This document shows, piece after piece, positions 21,901 to 32,894 of a DNA stretch of 64,000 nucleotides. The notes beneath the pieces were generated by a model. That model searched no databases. It saw only the letters and a list, made by a program, of their open reading frames with translations, and was not told the DNA's origin. The position numbers and the translations under genes are program-made. Origin of the DNA: Ceriagrion tenellum (Eukaryota > Arthropoda > Insecta > Odonata > Coenagrionidae); contig OY720632.1 in assembly GCA_963169105.1 (NCBI GenBank), positions 191,396,448-191,460,447 of the forward strand, written 5' to 3'. Position 1 is the stretch's first letter, and every line of letters starts with the position of its first letter.

Positions 21901-22560
21901 GGTGGGCGGGCGGGGGAGCTCATAGTGCTCCACGTGGTGAACACTGGTAACTATTTTTTCAATCTTTCTCCATGTAGAGAAATAATTGTAAAAGTTGGCT
22001 AAATCCTGCACAACCAGGAAGTTTTTCTTTACTCCCTGAATGATGACGGTGTATTATATCAATTTCAAATGATTCTCCCGTAATTGTTATTCCCTGGAAA
22101 ATAGGTTGAAGTGTCGAATATTAGTTGGGGAATCAACGACTGAAAGACACATGCATGACGAGTTTTCCTGCGTTCGTGGAGACCGGGCAGGAGTAGGTAC
22201 TGACCGTTTCGCTGCGACGCTGCGGGGGACGTTGTGTGATTTCGCGCGGCCGCGCACTCAAAATGGACAATTTGTGACTTAACGGCTACAGATACGTCCA
22301 AATGTACGACATTTTCGATCTGAAGGAGTGCAACTAGGCAAAATCCACATGGAACCGCATTGAAACATGAATTTTTCCATTTTCAGCCCCCCTCCCCATA
22401 AATGACCACGGCGCGAGGATCAAGAGTCAACCTAGAGGTCCCAAATTTCTCTGGCCTTATTTTGAGTCACTTTGACAACTTTCTCCAGAAGGCCACGTTT
22501 CCCCGCGAAAAATCGATTTTTCCGATCCGCCCTAATGTCCATGCCTCTGAGGGTAAATGT
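18960..22560 (+). mobile_element. DNA element with unclassified transposase-like protein
   Basis: Limits come from comparison with the deleted copy at 16600-17350: the 5' non-coding part is about 18960-19290, the coding part 19430-21700, and the 3' non-coding part 22050-22540. No clear terminal inverted repeat or target duplication could be read, so the outer ends are approximate. The existence of an internally deleted relative that keeps both ends is what DNA transposons produce, and it supports mobilisation in trans by the encoded protein. A hammerhead-like remnant lies at the 3' edge (22592-22630). Confidence 0.65.
19430..21700 (+). pseudogene. Transposase-like protein, RNase H-like, family unassigned
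   Basis: About 740 codons spread over three frames. In order: C-P-L-Y-G near the start and R-A-S-I-P-I-I (19430-19738); a Cys cluster C-K-C...C-K-C followed by V-A-F-L-R-D-Q-R (about 19855-19940); a helical acidic/basic segment (20196-20620); an I-G-C-D-G-T block (20643); I-C-Q-L-H-L with L-R-H-L (20735); H-S-R-W-L-T-T-A-N-R (21018); V-Y-A-P-V-W-F and P-V-I-Q-R (21120-21250); and C-H-T-Q-A-V-E-R-L-V near 21550. The D, the C-x-x-H pair and the R-W motif recall the hAT-type RNase H fold, but that is inference. One in-frame stop (20625) and frameshifts near 19735, 21055 and 21400 break it. Similar unnamed arthropod proteins exist to my memory. Confidence 0.6.
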
Positions 22561-22591
22561 TTGTACGTAATTGACAAAGGTAATTATTCAA

Positions 22592-22630
22592 CTCACAATG
22601 TCACCCAGCGACGAAACCTAGGTCGTCAAT
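22592..22630 (+). ncRNA. Hammerhead-like remnant
   Basis: A GTC/GAC stem precedes GAAA (22613-22616) and the palindrome ACCTAGGT with a GTC triplet, but the CTGATGA core has decayed. It resembles the minus-strand motif at 9525-9563, which has the same stem and loop wording. Confidence 0.4.
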
Positions 22631-22922
22631 AAAAGAGCATATCACGTGACTATAGGGGGGGAATTTGGAATTTTGCGAGCCGCGTTATAATGCTAACCTT
22701 AGCCGAAGTATAAAACAAATGAGTGTTTCTAACTCCTACCTCCTTCCCCTGTTAAACATACGATTTTTTTCCACATCAGAGAGGAAAGTTCGTTAAAATA
22801 TTCTGCGTTTAAAACTGACATGTATCATTTTCTTCTCTACCAATACTTCAGATACGATGGAAACAAAATAAGGGCAGTGTTTTTGACAGACAAAGGATTT
22901 ATTTTTTCAATGAATGTTTTTA

Positions 22923-23238
22923 GTTGGATTGGCTATTTGGGGAGGCGACCGACGGCTAAGGTCATTTGCTCCAGAGGGGATAGGTAAGGGAGGAAGGGTG
23001 GATAGAAACCCGGCGTCGGCATTAGCCTGCTCTTAACGAAAAGCGCCAAGGGACCACGGTTTAACGACTCATCCGACAGATGGAGTACTGTACTTGAAGT
23101 GCCCTCCACAAGACACTCAATTAGTGATCGGGTTTCCTCTGAAAAACATCCTCTTCTGCAGGGATTTGAACCCTGGCCGCCCGTGTGGTTAGCCAGTACT
23201 CTAGCCGCCAAACCAACCCGATTGCCACCACACCAACC
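22923..23238 (-). mobile_element. tRNA-derived SINE, copy 1
   Basis: On the minus strand the head (23238-23150) holds a Pol III B box, GGTTCAAATCC (about 23172-23162), with an A-box-like GGCTAGAGTACTGGC upstream. The body follows and ends in CCCCAAATAGCCAAT. Two more copies lie at 32600-32893 and 36602-36900, all on the minus strand and about 300 bp long. SINEs of this type are mobilised by a partner LINE; which LINE is not evident. Confidence 0.75.
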
Positions 23239-23239
23239 C

Positions 23240-24130
23240 AAATTTCCGAGAAGCTAATGGGGTAACACACAACTTTTTCCGCTTTAATCCAGATTTGCAT
23301 TACTAATTAGTGCACGATTAGTGAAAGCTGAACGCTAATCTGTGCATTGTAATTGATAATTGCTTGAAACCACGTCAACGATTTGACCCAAGGCTTCTCC
23401 TAGATGCCGAGGATGTGCGCCCATTCTGCAGTCATTTATTATTCCTTCCCATGATTTTTTATGCCTTTTTCTCCGCATTCTTCGACATTCTCACATTGGA
23501 TTTCCACCAATTTGTAGAAGGTTTTGATGAACGATAAGAGCCTACTAAGAGAATACTCGTGCATAGTCCCATCAAATAGTTTTTCTTATATACTTCAAAA
23601 TTTTGAAGGCAGGAAATACGGAATGAGCCAAAATTTGAGATATTAGTGGTTATTAGAAATAGGAATCGATGGACTCGGAATCGAAATAAAGTGCAATCGA
23701 CTCATCGTATCGTTACAATGCATTGCGCCGGGAAAAACAATACACGGTTCTTTGTACCACGCATTAATTGATCGAGGTAGCGACGTTTCAAATGTCTGGG
23801 GAAATTAAAAACGCCTGACGATCGGTAGAGTGCAAAGAGGCCGTTCCTATACTCAGTCGAAGTTCATCGTGTTGAGCAGCGCTGCTTGGGGCGCGCATTT
23901 TCCTCCGATCGGCTGAAACAATCCGTCATGCAAACCATTATGCAAGCACACACTGATGAATAATTGCCAAAAGATTCGACCCCCCCTCCTCACTTTCCCC
24001 AAACATTCACGTGGTGAAATCTGCGTGCCAGCTTCCAAAAACCACCGCGCCCCTCACAGAGTGGCATTTCCTTAATCGACCGTGCAACTGTACGCACAAG
24101 ATTAACGCGAAATTATTCAGCAAATGAGGG
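23240..24130. other. No gene seen
   Basis: AT-rich with short chance frames. Confidence 0.4.
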
Positions 24131-24136
24131 AAGATC

Positions 24137-25110
24137 GTGATTTTTCGTTTGGTCAATGCAACAATGAGTAATGCAAATTTTACCAAAGAATTAAATATTA
24201 TTTTACAAATTACGACGAAAGATGGCTTCAATAACAACACCATTTTTTTAATTTTGGACAGAAAACTTAAACAGCTGGCCATTCACTCTCTGACGACCCT
24301 CCCTTTTACAATAAATGACAACCCTTTACGTTGGTGCAAGATACCATTTTTAGGGAAATTGACGTACAGGATCATGAAGTGACCATGCAAGGATCAGGAC
24401 CATGCCTGTGAATAAGTTTAACTGGTCTTTTAATTCCCCCATACCTATAGGAAAACTTCTTTTTAATACTAAAGACAAAATTGAAACATCGGACAAGTGT
24501 GGTGTTTATGCTTTAAATTGTGAATCATTTGACGCTAAGTAGCACATCGGCCAAACTGGACGGAGATTTGAAATTAGGATTGAGGAGCATAGAAAATGTT
24601 TTTCAACTGGTGACGTTTCTTCTATGTTTGCCAAACATTTATTACATTGTAATCATTAAAGTGACTTCAAACCTTAAATTTTACATGTACAGGATAAGGG
24701 CAAAAAATTAGATTCCCTCGAACAATATGAAATTATAAATGCCGTCAAACAAAATTCAAATTTGGTAAATTACCTCACATTTGACGTGCATCATTCACCA
24801 CTGATATCAATCAGCTTTTAATGTTTGTTTGCGTCATATACTCAACCTTGTCATTGTGTGCTGTTTATCCCCTTACCCATCCCCATTGACGTCATTCTCC
24901 TTTCAATCAACCCCTTCTTTCCCTCTTCCCAGCCCCTTTTCCTTTCTCCACCCTCCCTCCCCCTCGTCCCCCCCTCTGTTTGATATATATGGACATTGAA
25001 AATTAATGTTAATTTAATATATATAATTTATAATGTAAATTTTTACCTTGATAATGACATAACTGAGTCGAAACCACGGTCGGAGAGAATAATACAGCGT
25101 GGAAAGCACA
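24137..25110 (+). mobile_element. Penelope-like element, thumb to 3' end
   Basis: The longest PLE piece here. The frame 24137-24382 matches the end of the reverse transcriptase, ending N-P-L-R-W-C-K-I-P-F-L-G-K-L-T-Y-R. A break follows, then the GIY-YIG part: S-D-K-C-G-V-Y, an in-frame TAG near 24540, H-I-G-Q-T-G-R-R-F, E-E-H-R-K-C, then K-L-D-S-L-E-Q-Y-E-I-I and a final S-P-L-I-S-I (stop near 24820). The 3' non-coding part has a C-rich spacer (24890-24990) and a hammerhead-like motif. Frameshifts and the stop make it inactive. Confidence 0.75.
25045..25088 (+). ncRNA. Hammerhead-like motif at PLE 3' end, degenerate
   Basis: CTTGATAATGAC, a GAC/GTC stem, GAAA (25070-25073), then ACCACGGT and C. 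The core CUGAUGA has decayed in two positions. Its place, after the C-rich spacer, is as in the other PLE ends. Confidence 0.45.
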
Positions 25111-26220
25111 AATCGAGTTCTCTTTTCAAGGGATGAAAACATTTAAACACAATCCATAATAAAATTGCTTCAGGGCTGACATATCTTACTATTAAATGAT
25201 ATTGAAAGTAAATTTGTTCTTGCACCTTAGACTCGGGAACGATAAGGACGAGAGATTTCATAACTTCTCGTCTCGTGGAGAGAAACCAACACTAACGCAG
25301 GCAACACTTAATGTGTTTAAATGTCCTCAAGGTGGCCTTGAAACGGGACCTTAAATTTTTCTCTCATAAGAAAGGCATTTGTATCAGAACAGAGGCTTCT
25401 GTTTGCTTCTTTCAGTCACTTTCAATGAAGATATAATGTCGAAAATTTCACCATCGGACGGCAGAAAATATGATATATTTTTTTGACAATCGATTATGTT
25501 AGACGCACAATGTTTTGCTTAAAATAACGCTTTCAATTCCATTATTAACATGTTTTCTCTGATTTTAACAATAGCATATTTCCTAAGCAACCTAAATAAT
25601 AGCATTTAACGGGAAATTTCGCTCGGGCCCCTTTTAGCTTATATCAAATTAAATTATGAATATTAGCAAATTTTGATGGCATATCAGTTTTGGCATTTTC
25701 TACCCTTACCTCTCCATTATAGTTTAACTGCTTTTAACAAGTATCTTCATTTAGCACGTCACATTGATTGTTTTAATTTGAGACCATTAGTATACCTGCC
25801 ACGCATCGCTCACCACGTGCGATTTTGCACACTGCTGGAGACCTATGCAACGCCCCTTAATACGTAAAGTCCTACAGCTCAGGAGGAATGGTTGTACTTT
25901 CAATGGATTTATAATTCCTAATAGCTGCTTTTTATTTAGCTCCCGATTGAATGGAGTCACGAGCCATTCATTGTGAAATTTCGCGCGTGGGCACATGAAA
26001 GTTTTCTGTTATAATATGTTAAAATGTGGAGATGTCTGTCTCTCTCTCTCTCTCTCTGTGAGAGTAAATTTGTTTCTCTTCTCCGCGTAAACTAATGAAC
26101 CGATTGAACCCGAAAATTTCCATGATTGAAGCGCATATCAGCACAGGAGTGATAAAAATATTATTTCTCCCTCTTCTCTATCTCCTGTTATTAATCAACC
26201 GACACTTCCGACAGTCATGA
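25110..26220. other. No gene seen; (TC)n at 26037-26058
   Basis: AT-rich. The TCTCTCTC run at 26037-26058 is a simple microsatellite. No coding motif. Confidence 0.4.
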
Positions 26221-26852
26221 ATATAAATCATAGAGTAAGTACACATATATAGAGTGGCAAAGCGATAATAAAAACTGGACATAAATTTTTGAGAGCTTTG
26301 GGAATAATTTCTCAGGTGCCACCACCTTAGGGGAGGAAGAATTTTGGCCAACGTAGAAGGCAACTTGGAGGCGCTAGTGGTACTCGGTGATTTTGCGTCA
26401 ACATTCAGAAGAGTAATTTACCATGGCTGTTGTGTGCTTTTTATCGAGTGTCAATTGTTTTGTCGTTGCTATGATACATCGGTTAACACTTGACTCCGTG
26501 TTTGGTAATCGCGTGTCTTATCATATTGACGTGAATTCGATTCATTATATACGATGCTCATTGAAGGTGCATTAATATACATGTCTAATTTGGTCTCGAC
26601 GTCTCAATAAGATTTGTTTCCGTTGCTATGGGTCGATTAGTAAACATCCAGGCACCGAAATCATCATAAGAACACCATGTGAGTCATGCGACACTAAATG
26701 AAGTGGCAGTGTGCCAAAGTTCATTTGTTATGACTTGTCGTACAACTTCGTAAAACCTATTCCATCTATCGGCCGAAGTATTATTTAAAAACTCATATCC
26801 AAATCTCCCTAACTCTTCGCCACATTATATGCACTTACTCTATGATATAAAT
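26221..26852. mobile_element. ~620-bp TIR element, copy 2 of 2
   Basis: The better-preserved copy of the element at 3395-4010. Terminal repeats are ATATAAATCATAGAGTAAGT at 26221-26240 and the inverse ending at 26852, with only two differences between ends. The interior (including ATTCATTATATACGATGCTC) is shared with copy 1 and has no coding. Nothing similar lies immediately outside either copy. Confidence 0.7.
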
Positions 26853-27055
26853 GCATTGTACACATTATAACGAGTTTCCATATACTAATTAGCGCAGGAA
26901 ACACGAGCACCAAATGCGTATCCTTTGTCTATTATTCGCAGGATAAGCAGTTTGAGAGCGAAGTCGGACGGTTTCTTCGCAAGCAACCGCCTACGAGTTC
27001 CACTCCATCATACAGTGGATACAACCCAGTCGAGACCAAATCGGACTGGCTACTT

Positions 27056-27522
27056 CCCTGCTAAAAATTCGTTATAGTTACCTTATAAATACTTCTACTG
27101 AATTTCTTAAAAAGATCTGTAGATATTCCTTAAAATATTGAAACGCCATTTAATGGAATTCTCTACGACGTTCTGCAAAATACCTTAGGATGTTCTGCAG
27201 AATACCTTAGGATATTCGGCAGAATTTCTTAGGACGTTCTGTGGAATTCCCTACGACTCTCCATATAGGACCCTTAGAAAAGGAACTGGGTCGACGAGAA
27301 GCTCACATATTTCCGTAGAGTTACTGAAGTTCTACAGAACAGCTTGTAAGGAGTCATTGTGCTCTGCAGAAAATAACTCTGCAGAACAAATTTTCTGTAT
27401 AGTCAGGCTCTCATGTTCCGAACAGATCCTTAGAAAAGGAACAAGTTCTGAAGAAAAAGAGTCAGTTTCTGTAGAATTCCTTACGTTCCTTAGGACAGCT
27501 TCTAAGGAATTTTTTAGCAGGG
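27056..27522. mobile_element. 467-bp MITE with arrays of short palindromes
   Basis: Terminal repeats are CCCTGCTAAAAATTC (27056-27070) and the inverse of GAATTTTTTAGCAGGG (27507-27522). The interior is packed with repeats of two self-complementary words, TTCTGCAGAA and CCTTAGGA or close variants, plus GGAACTT/AAGTTC words. No coding. It resembles the element at 17848-18443 in plan but shares no sequence with it. Confidence 0.65.
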
Positions 27523-28500
27523 TTAATAATAATAACGGTTGTAAATTACTTTGATGACATTTATTTGTGAATTTTCAAGAGTTTAAAAGACTATTTTGTT
27601 TCCCTCAACATGTAGGCTTCCTTAATGGTTGGTTTTTGAGATAAAATATAGAGTAAAATAATATCAAACACATTCCACTGAACCGAATCTCGGCCATACT
27701 ACCTGAACGTATAAAGGTTTATATTAGCTAAAATTCATCTCTTGAAAAAATTAATTGTGACAGGCATTGTGTTTTAAGTGTTACAAATACGTGCATAGCA
27801 AGTGTCGGAGTTGACTGGTGACATCAATCGTCAAGGCGATTGATGTCATCAGTCATCATTGATGGCGTTTCACCAGTATCAACAGCCACAGCTTCGGGCG
27901 GAGTTGAAACTCACGAAATTGGCCGGATAGGGTACAACAATGTGCGAGGCCACGGGGAAAACACCAATAGCGTAGTATTATCTACTAATCAGTGCGTTAT
28001 TGGGCATGAAGATTAAGTCCTGCATCCTACATGTATATATCTGACGTATAGGCATTCCTCCCAGTCAAATATTCCGTGGGTAAAATAGTCCTCCAATTGG
28101 ATCCCCATGAGGGTGGGGACCCAAGTGGAACGGGTACATCAGTCAGGGAGGACACGTGTAGATGTTTGGTTCCCTACGAAAGGATAAAGACTGTAGTGTT
28201 TTTTATGTTTAATTCAATTGATTTAACAACCATAAGAGTCATATTTTTAATTCATTGATGTGTGGAACATTTCACCGCTGAACGGGTTTTTTCTAAGTCA
28301 ATAAATCCGCATACTTTAAGTGAGGGAGATCCCCAATTATGATCGAGTGTGGATTTGCCCTCTAAAGCCAACCTTTGCCTTTTATTGGCAGTTCCTCGCA
28401 AAGTGTGAGTGTGGCTGTTTACGGCCGAGTGAAGAATGGGCAATGATTTCTTTTGTCTACTTATGCTACGTAAGTATGTCATTGGTCTTCTGGTAAAAAA
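27523..28500. other. No gene; 12-bp perfect hairpin at 27819-27848
   Basis: TGACATCAATCG is exactly inverted after six bases. The rest is AT-rich with no coding motif; a short LINE-like phrase near 28075-28165 is too brief to assign. Confidence 0.45.
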
Positions 28501-28514
28501 GATTTAACAAAAAA

Positions 28515-28955
28515 AAATAAAATACAAAGGAAAGCAGCGCGCTTTCTTAACACTGCTACGAGCGTACATATAGTGTCTCACAACTTTTAGAAGGATTAAG
28601 GTGGGAGCCCCTAGAGATTAGGAGGCTACACGCTAGGCTTAGGTTGCTTGATAACTTCAGAAATGATATTTTTCAGTGCGACACAGAGAATATTATCATG
28701 ACTCCTCACTACATCTCTAGGTCTGACAGATGCGTGAAAATAAGAGAGATAAACTGCCGAAGAGATAGGTACAAAAACTTGTTCTTTCCGCGAAGAATAA
28801 GCGACCACAATAAAAAATGAACTCCACTAAATACACTCCTATAATACATGTCACCATTTCATCTCCTAAAAACTTAAATCTTTACACGGCTGGTGACCTA
28901 ACATCCCCTGCCACACGCCCATGCGGCGGCTCGCGGGGTATTATGTAGATGTAGG
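28515..28955 (+). pseudogene. LINE reverse-transcriptase C-terminus and 3' tail
   Basis: Plus-strand codons give L-L-E-G-L-R-W-E-P-L-E-I-R-R-L-H-A-R-L, then N-L-F-F-P-R-R-I, ending near 28820. This is the conserved C-terminus of CR1/Jockey-group proteins (W-x-x-L-x-x-R-R). The tail, with CCCCTGCCACACGCCC, GGCTCGCGGGGTATTATG and GTAGATGTAGG, recurs at 6540-6612 and 4003-4055. The earlier part of the enzyme is missing. Confidence 0.65.
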
Positions 28956-28959
28956 TCTT

Positions 28960-29885
28960 CTTTCAGTAAATTTTGCCACCTCAAGGGTCGCCTTAACTGT
29001 CTCTTTTATTCCCCTAACAGTCATTAGCTTCTAACAGTCATTAGACTATTCCTTCAAGTCATGTGTCGCAGTGTATGTGTGTGTCTAAGGAAATTTTAAA
29101 AAATTGTTAAAAGATGCCTCAATTATCTCACGGTATAATTGGCCCCATTTGCTCATCGTGGTCGTCCTCTTTCCAAGTGCGAGGGCCAAGCTATCCCCGC
29201 CTTTTCCTTTCGTCAAATTATTTACATTTCCGCCCGTGAGTTCATATCTCGGTCGAAAGTTTCTGGGACTTTGATGAGATACAAGGAGGAATGAAAATCA
29301 GTCAGGGAGGCAAGCAATCGCAAGTGAAGAGTATTATGTCGGGCCATTCACGCCTTCTTCCAGCAGAAATCCGTCAAAATAAGATACGCCCAGTTCGAAA
29401 GTGATTTCTTCGCTTGCGCCAGCGACTTTTTACCAAACTCTAAGATTAAATGAAAACCCTCGATGAGTTTCCGTATATTCTTCTACCGATGGAGATAATA
29501 ATCGACTAGACTTTCACCAAAAATATGGAATTTCGCGCCACGCGGGCCGGTCTATCTGGGGCCGCTGCTTCCGGCCAGAGCGAGCGATATCCACTCATAT
29601 AAATCAGCGAGAGGTTTCGCCCAACGATTCTCGCTGCATTCGCTGACTTAAAATTGCGATTACAGGCCACCACGAAGCCATTCGAAATAGCGTTCGCGCG
29701 GGTCGAATGCCCGTTTTTTTTGAGACCCCATCACTCATTCAAAATTTTTTACACTCGACTCTAACATCACTAAACGGTCGAAACTTATCAACCAATTATC
29801 ATTAAAAAAAAGGTTGTTACAAAATTGTTATTTTCCAGGTAGTTACATATTCAAAAACTATGCATAGCAGACATGACGAAAAAGA
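28960..29885. other. No gene identified; TATA-like site near 29600
   Basis: Mixed sequence. CATATAAATC at 29597-29606 sits in a less AT-rich patch and resembles a TATA element, but no reading frame of note follows, so I do not call a promoter. Confidence 0.25.
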
Positions 29886-29889
29886 AAAA

Positions 29890-30055
29890 TCTCTTAGTAA
29901 ATTCCACACTTAAAACTTTTATTACCGACCAAAGGTTTCGATCGCCTTGCAATCATTTTCAAAGGAAAGTCTTTGAAAATGATTGCAAGGCAATCGAAAC
30001 CTTTGGTAGGTAATAAAAGTTTTAAGTGTGGAATTTACTAAGTGATATTTCTTTT
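29890..30055. repeat. Palindrome with degenerate paired hammerhead motifs
   Basis: Arms 29895-29975 and 29968-30045 are almost perfect inverted copies (AAACTTTTATTACC, AAAGGTTTCGAT). Each holds a GATTGC/GCAATC stem before GAAAC and CTTTGGTAGG. The CTGATGA part is replaced by TTTGAAAAT, so the ribozymes are decayed. The plan is the same as at 14797-14985. Confidence 0.6.
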
Positions 30056-30059
30056 TCGT

Positions 30060-31085
30060 CATGTCAGCGGTAACCTTCCACAAAGTTACGCCTTCAACCA
30101 TTAAGTTTACTATACATAGCAGATATATGACTTATCAATCTCCAACAAATCCAACTCAATTACCAAATTAAAAAAACAGTAGCAAAAAATGACAAATAAA
30201 TTGATAGACCCAAAATAAATTTTCCGCATTTCTTCTTAAAAATACCAAAGTTGCTCGGAAAGGTTTCCGCAAGTTTTGGTCGACGCTATTCAAGACAGGA
30301 TGCAGGGACGGAAACTAAACTTATCGACCCATAGCTGTTGTTCTCATAATATCTAAAATAATAGAATCATTAATAAAAGAGCAGTCGTGAGAACGAAGGC
30401 TTTCGCGGTGCTCTGCGTTGACCTCCTTTTTTACACTGTGTAAAAAAAATACGCGGTAGATCCCGAAAAATGAAGGAGATCAAAAGAGCACTCGTTTTTC
30501 ATCCAACAATAGTTCTGTTGAGGAATGAAAGCTTTTTTTTACATTGATCGCATGCAACAGACATTTCACATTGTATTGGTGGCCAATTCCTCCCTAAGCA
30601 GTTTAGGTTTTTCACATTCTTTCTCAGCTCCCAATGCCTTTTCTCCCTCAAAGAGTGCTGAACGGTACGCATAGTCTATCTATTTTACCTCTCCTCCATG
30701 GAGAATCTTCTTCTAGTGGATACATTTAGCGGTTTAGTGAAAGGTATCCATCCAGACAAAATAACACAAAGTACTTCACCTCACTTCATTTGAGAGAACG
30801 ACCGTTCATTCACCTTGATAAGGCGCCTGAAGGAACTTCATCGAGGTGAAATTTCTACACGAAGTGTGGTTGAGTACAAAGGGTGAATTGTCAAACCCAA
30901 AAAAATGACGAAATATTAGTCGACGAATACGTGCGTTCACCGAAAAAAGGAAAAGTTGTTTAAGTAAGCTTTCCGAAACATGGAACTGGAAGGAATTTTA
31001 AATCAATGCATTATGTATCATTTCAAATCTGTTACAATTGAAGTAGAAGCATTGATATGTTAGTAATTCCTTTGTTTAAATATTC
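30060..31085. other. No gene seen
   Basis: AT-rich with short tracts. The upstream part of the LINE that ends at 31.6 kb is not recognisable here. Confidence 0.35.
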
Positions 31086-31089
31086 CACC

Positions 31090-31635
31090 TTCTCCCCGCT
31101 TTGTTGTATAGTAGTGAGACATGGGTATGTCAGGATAGACAAAAGGGTAGACTAAACGCCCTGGGTATGAGTTATCTGAGGAGTATTTGCAGCAAAAGTA
31201 GGATGGATAGGGTCAGGATTGAGTGGGTAACAAATGAATGTGGGTTACATGCTCCAGTAATGGACGTGTAAGAAAGGAGTGTGCTTCGTTGGTTTGGCCA
31301 TGTTGAGAGAATGGATGAGAGTCGAATAACGAAGCAGATAAATATAAGAGTGAAATGAATGATGCGAGAGGGAGAGGTAGGCCTAGAAAGTTGTGGTTGA
31401 ATGTGGTCGAGGAAATTCTTAGGAGGAGGAATATTAAGAGTCTCAAAAACAGGAGAGCGTGTGTGAAGCAGAGTATAGGGGTGAATGAGGCAAAAGAGGT
31501 TTGCAAGGACAGGTCAGTATGGAGGAAATCATTGAAGCAGAGTTAGGGGTACAAATGTGTGTTTGTGAGTGAAACTTTGTGACTCTGCCTACCCCGGAAG
31601 GGAACGGCGTGATTGGTATGTATGTATGCTTACAT
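31090..31635 (+). pseudogene. LINE reverse-transcriptase C-terminus (RTE/R4-like) and tail
   Basis: The peptide begins with a degraded L-Y-G-S-E-T-W block and continues through L-R-S-I, then V-L-R-W-F-G-H-V-E-R-M-D-E-S, then G-R-G-R-P-R-K-L-W and a final K-D-R-S-V-W-R. This order is the standard C-terminus of RTE/R4-type LINE enzymes. A stop near 31270 and a frame break near 31350 inactivate it. The 3' end, GGTATGTATGTATG, is a simple tail. It may belong with the RT fragment at 1.45-2.44 kb, but they do not overlap. Confidence 0.7.
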
Positions 31636-31739
31636 CCGACACTCCGAGCGGCACACCAGGTCTTAAGAATGATGAGCATCACGGAGGTAGTTGAGGTGTT
31701 TGGTACGTACGGTGTGGATATATGGTGCTTGGTGGGAAG

Positions 31740-32110
31740 GCAGCGGAGTGGGACGGATACAATTCTTACCGTGCACCGCCGGAGCACCGACGTTGCCGCC
31801 GCGCACCGCTTCTGGCACCAGCGCCAGAGCAACCAGCACCAAAACGAGAGGCCGCGCCGCCGCGCACCGCGTCTCCGTCCCCATGCCGCACCGTAATCAC
31901 GCACCAGCACACCCAGTTAAAGTCCTCGCCTCGCACCACGCGCCCTATCCAGCAGGAAGACGCAGCGGCGAGTCGCAGCCAAAGGTACGAACGTGTGTCG
32001 GAAAGCCAAAGAGTGCCTCTCGTCGATGGTGCGCCCCCCCTCTGCGCAGCGCGGGATACGTATGAGTCTCGCGCGCGATCTCTTTTCGCTCACTGCGCTG
32101 CGAAATGCCG
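31740..32110. other. CpG-rich island-like patch
   Basis: Strikingly rich in CG dinucleotides (GCCGCCGCGCACCGC, GCGCGCGATC) in an AT-rich neighbourhood. Overlapping open frames on both strands follow from the base composition and lack any family motif. It could be a gene's first exon and promoter or an unmethylated repeat; I cannot tell. Confidence 0.4.
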
Positions 32111-32214
32111 CACACTCCGAAAAAAGCCGAGGATACGAAATACATAAAATGTGCGTCGGTATGTTGGTCGCCTAGCGAAAGTGTTTGTGCGTCGATCACA
32201 CGCACACACGCGAC

Positions 32215-32256
32215 CCAGACTGGTCTCTCTCGGCCAACACACACACACACACACCA
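32215..32256 (+). repeat. (CA)n microsatellite
   Basis: An ACACACACACACACACAC run near 32239. A G-rich stretch follows, and another purine run lies at 32458-32520. Confidence 0.75.
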
Positions 32257-32599
32257 GTCACGAAAGGGAGGGAGGGGAAGGGGGGCTCCCCCTTCGCGCC
32301 TACCCTGCTCCTCCAATCACCGACACCCCTTTTTGCTTCCCCCTGCTCCCCCCACCCCACCAACAAAACGGCCCACGTGGGCGCAAGGTGGGAGGGGCAT
32401 CATCGCGCTGGTTCCTTCTTCTGCCGAAAACGGGCAAGACCACATACACACCACTCGATCGAGGGGAGAGGGAGGGAGGGGGGTGAGGCTTAAGAGAGGA
32501 GAAGGGGGTGGAGGGGGATGAGGCATAACAGGGAAGAGAGGAGAGCATCCATTGAGAAACAGCGTAGATTTACATAACGCTTACGAGACCAAGGCGAAG

Positions 32600-32893
32600 G
32601 ATTGGATATTTGGGGAGGCGACCGACGGCTAAGGTCATTTGCGCCATAGGGGATAGGCAAGGGAGGAAGGGTGGATAGAAACCCGGCGTCGGCATTGGCC
32701 TGCTCTTAACAAAAGGACCACGGCTTAACGTCTCATCCGACAGACGGAGAACTGTACTCGAGGTGCCCTACTCAAGGAACTCTAGTAGGGATCGGGTTAC
32801 CTCTGAAAAACATCCACTTCAGCAGGGATTTGAACCCTGGCCGCCCGTATGGTTAGCGAGTACTCCAGCAACCACACCGAACCGATCTCCCCA
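32600..32893 (-). mobile_element. tRNA-derived SINE, copy 2
   Basis: Same family and strand as 22923-23238. B box GGTTCAAATCC is at about 32836-32826 on the minus strand; the tail reads CCCCAAATATCCAATCC on that strand. A short deletion relative to copy 1 removes the AACGAAAAGCGCCAAGG area. Confidence 0.75.
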
Positions 32894-32894
32894 A

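Noticed and set aside
16595..22632. The pair of similar ~65-aa peptides (A-R-G-S-R-V-N-L) as a conserved gene
   Set aside because: They lie in the non-coding 3' part shared by two copies of one DNA element; similarity reflects the repeat, not selection on protein.
23150..23238. A tRNA gene on the minus strand
   Set aside because: The B box is followed by a repeated body present three times in the window, so it is a SINE head.
29590..29650. A host promoter with TATA box
   Set aside because: A TATA-like word exists, but no initiator, exon or reading frame supports it.
31691..32521. Overlapping frames up to 155 aa on both strands as genes
   Set aside because: No family motif, simple base-composition effect and CA repeats; treated as a CpG-rich patch.
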